DNA from: Chondrilla cf. caribensis | Taxonomy: Eukaryota; Porifera; Demospongiae; Chondrillida; Chondrillidae | Direction of reading: 5' to 3' | NCBI GenBank assembly: GCA_964020155.1 | Contig: OZ026552.1 | Coordinates: forward strand, 2,141,355-2,151,354 | Length of the DNA stretch: 10,000 nucleotides | Part shown: positions 6,694-10,000 of the stretch, one piece after another | Layout: each line of letters begins with the position of its first letter | How positions within the stretch are numbered: the first letter of the stretch is position 1 | The notes under the pieces: model-generated | Seen by the model: the letters and a program-made list of their open reading frames with translations, nothing else | Told to the model about the DNA's origin: nothing | The model's database searches: none | Program-made: the position numbers and the translations under genes

Positions 6694-7605
6694 ATGCCAA
6701 GGACCAGGGAGAAGTTCACTTTAATGAAGTCAAGAAGGGATAATGGCCAAGGATCGGATTCGTTGACTGAAGAAGACAATGAAAACGATCGCGAAGGCTT
6801 GGATGAGTCAAAACAAAAGAGATGCTTGTCCAAAAAAGAGGCCATAGCTGCTGCCATAGGTTTTGCCATTGTTTTTGTCGCTATTCTACTGTTCATAATC
6901 ATTGCTATCGTTACTTCGGAGTCCCAACGCTCAGTCACAAATGTAAAAGATTCGGGTTCGCCGTGGTTGAATAAGAGGTTGCCATCGTCCACTGTCCCAG
7001 TTCACTACAACGTTCAACTGCAAGTTGACTTACAAGCACTTCGTGTTACTGGAACGAGCCTAATCGACGTAATGGTCGGTACTGCCACGCGACATCTTAT
7101 TGTTCACGCGAAGGACATGTCGATTTCTGTAAACTCTGTGAAACAGAATGACGATAGTATTCCTATTCAGAGAACTTTTCAGTATGTCCCGAATGACTAC
7201 TATGTGATTGAACTTTCTCAAGATGTTACTGGAAGAGTGATTGTTGGTTTGAACTACAATTATTCGCTCTCTTTCAATCTGGATTTTGCAATAGCTTCTA
7301 TGTGTTGTCTTCTGGAGAAAAGAGAACTTTAGCTTGTACCCAATTTGAACCAACTGATGCTCGTAAAGCATTTCGGTGTTTTGACGAACCTAATATGAAG
7401 GCAAATTTCACCATATCCATTGTCCACGATTCCAAATTGAGAGCGGTGTCAAACATGCCCAGTAAAACCATCGCTAGCAAACGTGAAAGCAACATGATCA
7501 AAGCAGAGTTCACCACATCTGTTCGAATGAGTACATATCTCGTTGCCTTCATTGTGTCAGACTTTGTGAGTGTTACAGGTCAAACTAAAAGTGGATTGCA
7601 AGTAC
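6694..7605 (+). CDS. Aminopeptidase copy 2, exon 1 (tail, membrane anchor, N-terminal domain)
   Basis: Residues 1-49 form a charged cytoplasmic tail. Residues 50-73 are a strongly hydrophobic helix (AIAAAIGFAIVFVAILLFII), a signal anchor without a cleavable leader. The ectodomain then opens with LNKRLPSSTVPVHYNVQLQV, the usual M1 'LPxxxxPxHYxLxL' start. NYS at 189-191 is an N-glycosylation sequon. At codon 196 (7279-7281) one base is missing; the downstream frame continues as GFCNSFYVLSSGEKRTLACT, then QFEPTDARKAF, CFDEP and YLVAFIVSDFVSVTG. In the first frame translation ends at TAG 7330-7332. Exon length is 912. One more base gives phase 1, exactly what exon 2 requires, which independently supports a single-base deletion. 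Confidence 0.85.
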
Positions 7606-7672
7606 GTTCAAATGAAGTACCATCCCAGTACATACTGTTTCATAGGTTTTGTTACATTAATTTAGATCTCAG

Positions 7673-7786
7673 TTTGGTCAAGAGCTGAAGTCATAAACCA
7701 AACCCAGTATGCCTTGGACATAGCCATAAAGGTGTTGGAGTATTATGAGGAGTTTTTCGGTATCAGCTATCCTTTTCCAAAGCTGG
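7673..7786 (+). CDS. Aminopeptidase copy 2, exon 2
   Basis: 114 bases, phase 1 to phase 1, acceptor TAGATCTCAG and donor GG|GTAAGA. Encodes WSRAEVINQTQYALDIAIKV then LEYYEEFFGISYPFPKL. The only visible residue change from copy 1 is YPLPKL to YPFPKL. The preceding intron (7606-7672) is 67 bases, the same length as in copy 1. Confidence 0.85.
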
Positions 7787-8232
7787 GTAAGATGTAGTTT
7801 AACTGAATAATAGCTTCAACTCACTGAATCTGACCATAAACTCCATAGAAAGTTTCTTCCAGATTTCTGGATGTACATCTCTCCCACTGAATCCATCACT
7901 ATAGTGTGTTTATGATTGTAGCAGACTCACCTGTATCCACTGGTCAAGTTCTTTTGTAGCACTATTAATTTATGCAGTCCTGTGTGCAAATGCATCATGC
8001 GATCATTTGTTGGAATTCATGTACATTTCTGTATAACAAAGCTGTATGTTATACATCCCCCTAGTGTTTGTATTAATTAATGTGTACTGTTTTATTGTAC
8101 TTTAGATTGCATGCACATGTCATATATGTGTGGATAGTGTATATGAGCTAACATCCATGTGCAATGTGTGGATATACACCTACATATATAGTTTAGATAC
8201 TAAACTGTTGCAATTATTTCTGTCGTATGTAG
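7787..8232 (+). other. Copy 2 intron 2 (446 bases)
   Basis: Aligned with copy 1 intron 2 throughout, with small indels (for example, a short stretch after GTAGCAGAC is missing here and bases are added near 8120). Acceptor GTATGTAG. No coding content. Confidence 0.8.
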
Positions 8233-8506
8233 ATCTTTTTGCCATACCTCACTTTGCTGCTGGTGCCATGGAAAACTGGGGTCTTGTTACCTACCGTGAG
8301 ACTGCACTGCTGTACAATCCCAATTCGTCGCCGCTCAAGTCCAAGCAATGGGTTGCTACTGTTATCGCTCACGAACTGGCTCATCAGTGGTTTGGTAACT
8401 TGGTGACCATGAAGTGGTGGAATGATTTGTGGTTGAATGAAGGTTTTGCGTCGTTTGTTGAATACATTGGAGCTGACCATGCAGATCCATCAGTGAATTC
8501 AACATG
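8233..8506 (+). CDS. Aminopeptidase copy 2, exon 3 (catalytic core) with a 5-base insertion
   Basis: Encodes (D)[22 protein letters not shown] to [17 protein letters not shown] (8262-8282), HELAH (8370-8384) and NEGFA are intact, so the catalytic residues are present. Asp of IPDF is His here (CAC, 8250-8252). The end reads GTGAATTCAACATG|GTAAGC where copy 1 has GTGAACATG|GTAAGT. The five extra bases shift the phase to 1, so splicing to a phase 0 exon 4 would be out of frame; unspliced, translation ends at TAA just past the exon as SVNSTW. It is otherwise very close to copy 1, with mostly silent or conservative differences. Confidence 0.9.
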
Positions 8507-8770
8507 GTAAGCGTCAGCTATTAAATATACCTACTACCTAGTGGGAGAAAATGTGGAAGAAACTTTGGTGATTTCATGCTCAAACAAGCTTTTGGCCATA
8601 TTAATTTTGCGTTTTGCATGTTGATACTGCACACAATTTTATGTTTTGATATTCTTGCTTGTAATGGTTTTGCAAATGCACTTTTGCAAATTAGGTTAAA
8701 TTGCAAAAAAAGAAGAAGAGATTTTATCCCCACGAAATTTTACCCAAAATAGGTATAATCCTATTTTGTA
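8507..8770 (+). other. Sequence after copy 2 exon 3 (start of intron 3)
   Basis: Homologous to the first part of copy 1 intron 3, but with a purine-rich insertion (about 8705-8720, AAAAAAAGAAGAAGAG) and extra sequence just before the TA-flanked element. No exon 4 equivalent occurs in the remaining window. Confidence 0.7.
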
Positions 8771-8880
8771 CAGTGGAACCTCTATTAAAGGACACTCCAA
8801 ATAAAGGACACCATAGAAAGTACCTCCCTACAAAGGACACTTTCTAAGGTGCCAAAAATGGACTTTCTTATAGTGCTAAT

Positions 8881-9715
8881 CAGTGTTGTGGTAATGGTAA
8901 TTGGTAATTGTAATTGGCTGTAATCAATTACACATTTCTAGGTAATTGTAATTTAATTGTAATTGAGATTTTTTTCACTGAAGTAATTGTAATGGTAGTT
9001 GATTACATTCAACTTTTTGTGTAATCGATGCACAATTACACAATTACATGCAATTACATTCGTCCTCGCTCCCCTGAATATGAAAAGATTTCTACTCAAT
9101 GATATGGTATTATATATTGTTATAAGGTATTATATGCAGTTCTATGTAAGGCAGGTCGAGTTGTTAGCCATTGTTGGGGATCAACTCTGGTGATTGAGCA
9201 GGTGGAAGAATTATTGGATAAAACAGTAATTGCTAAGAATAAAACATGCTGGAATTCCCAGCTGAAGGTGGTGCGGTAACTTGTGGAAATTGATGTAGAT
9301 AAGGTTGTGGACAAGAGGGAGTCCCAGTTGAATTGAGAGAACCCACTTGAGTTTTGGCAATTAAAAGCCACTGAATACCCTTTGCTTGCTAAGCTAGCAA
9401 GTAAGGTGTTTACTGTGCCTGCAACATCTGCCCTGGTGGAACGTGTTTTAAGTCAGGCTAGCTAAATTTTAAATCCACTAAGATGTCGCATGCTACCTAA
9501 GAACTTCGAAACATTACTATTTAAGCCAGAAAATTAACTCTCATTTTATGTTACTACTATGTAATTGTAATTGTAATTGTAATTGCTTAAAATAGTTGTA
9601 ATGGTAATTGATTACTTAAAGCTGTGGAGTAATGGTAATGGTAATGGGTTCTTGAAATAGCCAAGTAATTGTAATCGTAATTGATAACTTGTGAGCTGTA
9701 GTTGCCACAACACTG
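8881..9715 (+). mobile_element. 835-bp non-autonomous hAT transposon
   Basis: The ends are CAGTGTTGTGG at 8881 and its exact inverse CCACAACACTG ending at 9715, an 11-bp perfect terminal repeat of hAT type, with an 8-bp target duplication. Both subterminal regions (about 8891-9060 and 9558-9690) are filled with GTAATTG/GTAATGG-type short repeats in both orientations, like the subterminal arrays bound by hAT transposases. The interior keeps only a remnant of the transposase C-terminus, so the element is an internally deleted derivative. It depended on a transposase made elsewhere. Confidence 0.93.
9185..9534 (+). pseudogene. hAT transposase C-terminal (dimerisation) relic
   Basis: One frame carries hAT landmarks in order. 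LVIEQVEELLDKTV leads into CWNSQLKVVR (Trp codon 9250-9252; hAT 'TRWNS' block). Then comes FWQLKATEYPLLAKLASKVF (from 9352) followed by TVPATSALVERVLSQAS, and finally RCRMLPKNFETLLFKPEN before TAA (9535-9537). This matches the Dimer_Tnp_hAT domain ('W...YP.La.lA...l.vPatSa.sERvFS.aG...R..L.p...e.l.fl..N'). Stops interrupt it after VVR (9277), near 9340 and after SQAS (about 9463), with no frameshift between. The DDE catalytic core is absent. It is non-functional in cis. Confidence 0.85.
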
Positions 9716-9812
9716 GTGCTAATACATTTTCACCTCTGAAGAGTGAACAACATCCCTACAGTGGACAAATTAGCCGGTGCTAATGTGCTCTTTATTCAGA
9801 GGTTCCATTGTA

Positions 9813-10000
9813 GTGTGCCGTGCAAGTTTGAGTCACAGACTACCAGTCTTATTGAAGTTGTTTGGTTTAAACTTGTACCCTTTCTCATACTTACACATAC
9901 TTACAATCTTGTATACAACCATTTACTGCACTAGGTCATGCACATGCATGTGCACATGCACATTCCACTCTCACATGTACATACATACACATGCACACAT
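9813..10000. other. Distal non-coding stretch ending in CATG/ACATGC-rich sequence
   Basis: No exon is recognised. From about 9937 to the end the sequence is rich in ACATGC/ATGTGC units. TGCACATGCATGTGCA (9939-9954) is a perfect 16-bp palindrome and an alternating purine-pyrimidine run. The missing downstream aminopeptidase exons would be expected beyond this point if copy 2 is complete. Confidence 0.6.

Larger units (their letters stand above)
6694..8506 (+). pseudogene. M1 zinc aminopeptidase copy 2, three exons visible, frameshifted
   Basis: Exons at 6694-7605, 7673-7786 and 8233-8506 encode a type II membrane M1 aminopeptidase: cytoplasmic tail, signal anchor, N-terminal beta domain and the zinc site. 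The later exons (equivalent to copy 1 exons 4 and 5 and the C-terminal domain) would lie beyond the window or are absent. Lesions are a 1-base loss in exon 1 (7279-7281) and a 5-base gain near the end of exon 3 (8498-8502). Two usually conserved residues also differ, CFDEP Pro to Arg and IPDF Asp to His. If these bases are real the gene is a pseudogene. If either indel is a sequencing error it may be nearly intact. The ATG at 6694 is chosen over upstream codons because it has A at -3 and matches copy 1. Confidence 0.78.
8873..9723. repeat. 8-bp target-site duplication GTGCTAAT flanking the hAT element
   Basis: GTGCTAAT occurs at 8873-8880, immediately before the hAT left end, and at 9716-9723, immediately after its right end. 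Eight base pairs is the signature duplication size of hAT transposons. Copy 1 has the same octamer once (2649-2656) in the same sequence context. Confidence 0.95.
6633..9733 (+). repeat. Tandem segmental duplication, copy 2
   Basis: Matches the block at 1160-2666 in the same order and orientation, starting at GCTGCGCCAG (offset 5473) and ending inside the TA-flanked element after the hAT insertion. It contains 689 bases of exon 1 missing from copy 1, plus the hAT element. The upstream edge cuts directly into the RT relic with no intervening sequence. Confidence 0.88.
8771..9810. mobile_element. TA-flanked inverted-repeat element (Tc1/mariner-pogo type MITE) interrupted by a hAT element
   Basis: The left end CAGTGGAACCTCTATTAAAG (8771) and the inverted right end CAATGGAACCTCTGAATAAAG (ending 9810) form imperfect terminal repeats, flanked by TA at 8769-8770 and 9811-9812. 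Without the hAT insertion and its duplicated 8 bases, the element is about 197 bp and too short to code. The AAAGGACAC motif recurs three times near the left end. CAG-starting ends with a TA target are typical of Tc1/mariner superfamily and pogo/Tigger-derived MITEs. Confidence 0.82.

Noticed and set aside
7060..7552. Minus-strand open frames opposite exon 1 of copy 2
   Set aside because: Shadow frames with no homology. The plus strand holds the M1 protein.
1221..8506. Mutually exclusive or alternative tandem exons of one aminopeptidase gene
   Set aside because: Each block has its own start codon and upstream sequence, introns are duplicated along with exons, and both carry frame-breaking lesions. 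Segmental duplication explains this better, though transcript data could overturn it.
9120..9371. Minus-strand open frame inside the hAT element
   Set aside because: The transposase signature is on the plus strand. The minus frame is Ser/Thr-rich and antisense to it.

Overview
The window looks like animal nuclear DNA. It has split genes with GT-AG introns, CA/TG microsatellites, LINE and hAT relics, small TA-flanked inverted-repeat elements, and a type II membrane M1 aminopeptidase gene of metazoan layout. The style (AT-rich, compact introns, dense small palindromic elements) would suit a sponge or another marine invertebrate, but nothing here settles the phylum. I see no bacterial operon, CRISPR array, tRNA or rRNA.

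Layout. Positions 1-1050 hold a decayed 3' end of a LINE on the minus strand and CA microsatellites. A 101-bp GC-rich palindrome (1054-1154) lies just upstream of aminopeptidase copy 1 (five recognisable exons, 1221-3548). Positions 3549-5491 are mostly AT-rich non-coding sequence with two relics of the aminopeptidase membrane-anchor exon, one in each orientation, and a long TG tract. A 110-bp palindrome (5492-5601) abuts a reverse-transcriptase relic (about 5608-6632). That relic is cut off where aminopeptidase copy 2 begins (6633; exons at 6694-7605, 7673-7786 and 8233-8506). After copy 2 comes a TA-flanked inverted-repeat element (8771-9810) that contains an 835-bp hAT element (8881-9715). 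The last 190 bases have no recognisable gene.

The two aminopeptidase copies come from a tandem segmental duplication. Homology runs from 1160 to about 2666 and from 6633 to about 9733, introns included. Both copies keep the M1 catalytic signature (GAMENWG, HELAH, NEGFA) but carry different lesions. Copy 1 has lost about 230 codons that encode the membrane anchor and the first part of the ectodomain, and has a stop in exon 5. Copy 2 keeps the N-terminal region but has a 1-base frameshift in exon 1 and a 5-base insertion at the end of exon 3. As written, neither encodes a full-length enzyme.

The clearest structural result is the hAT insertion. Copy 2 carries it with an 8-bp target duplication (GTGCTAAT), and the matching unoccupied site survives once in copy 1 at 2649-2656. 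This dates the insertion after the duplication, or to one haplotype if the two copies are an assembly artefact.
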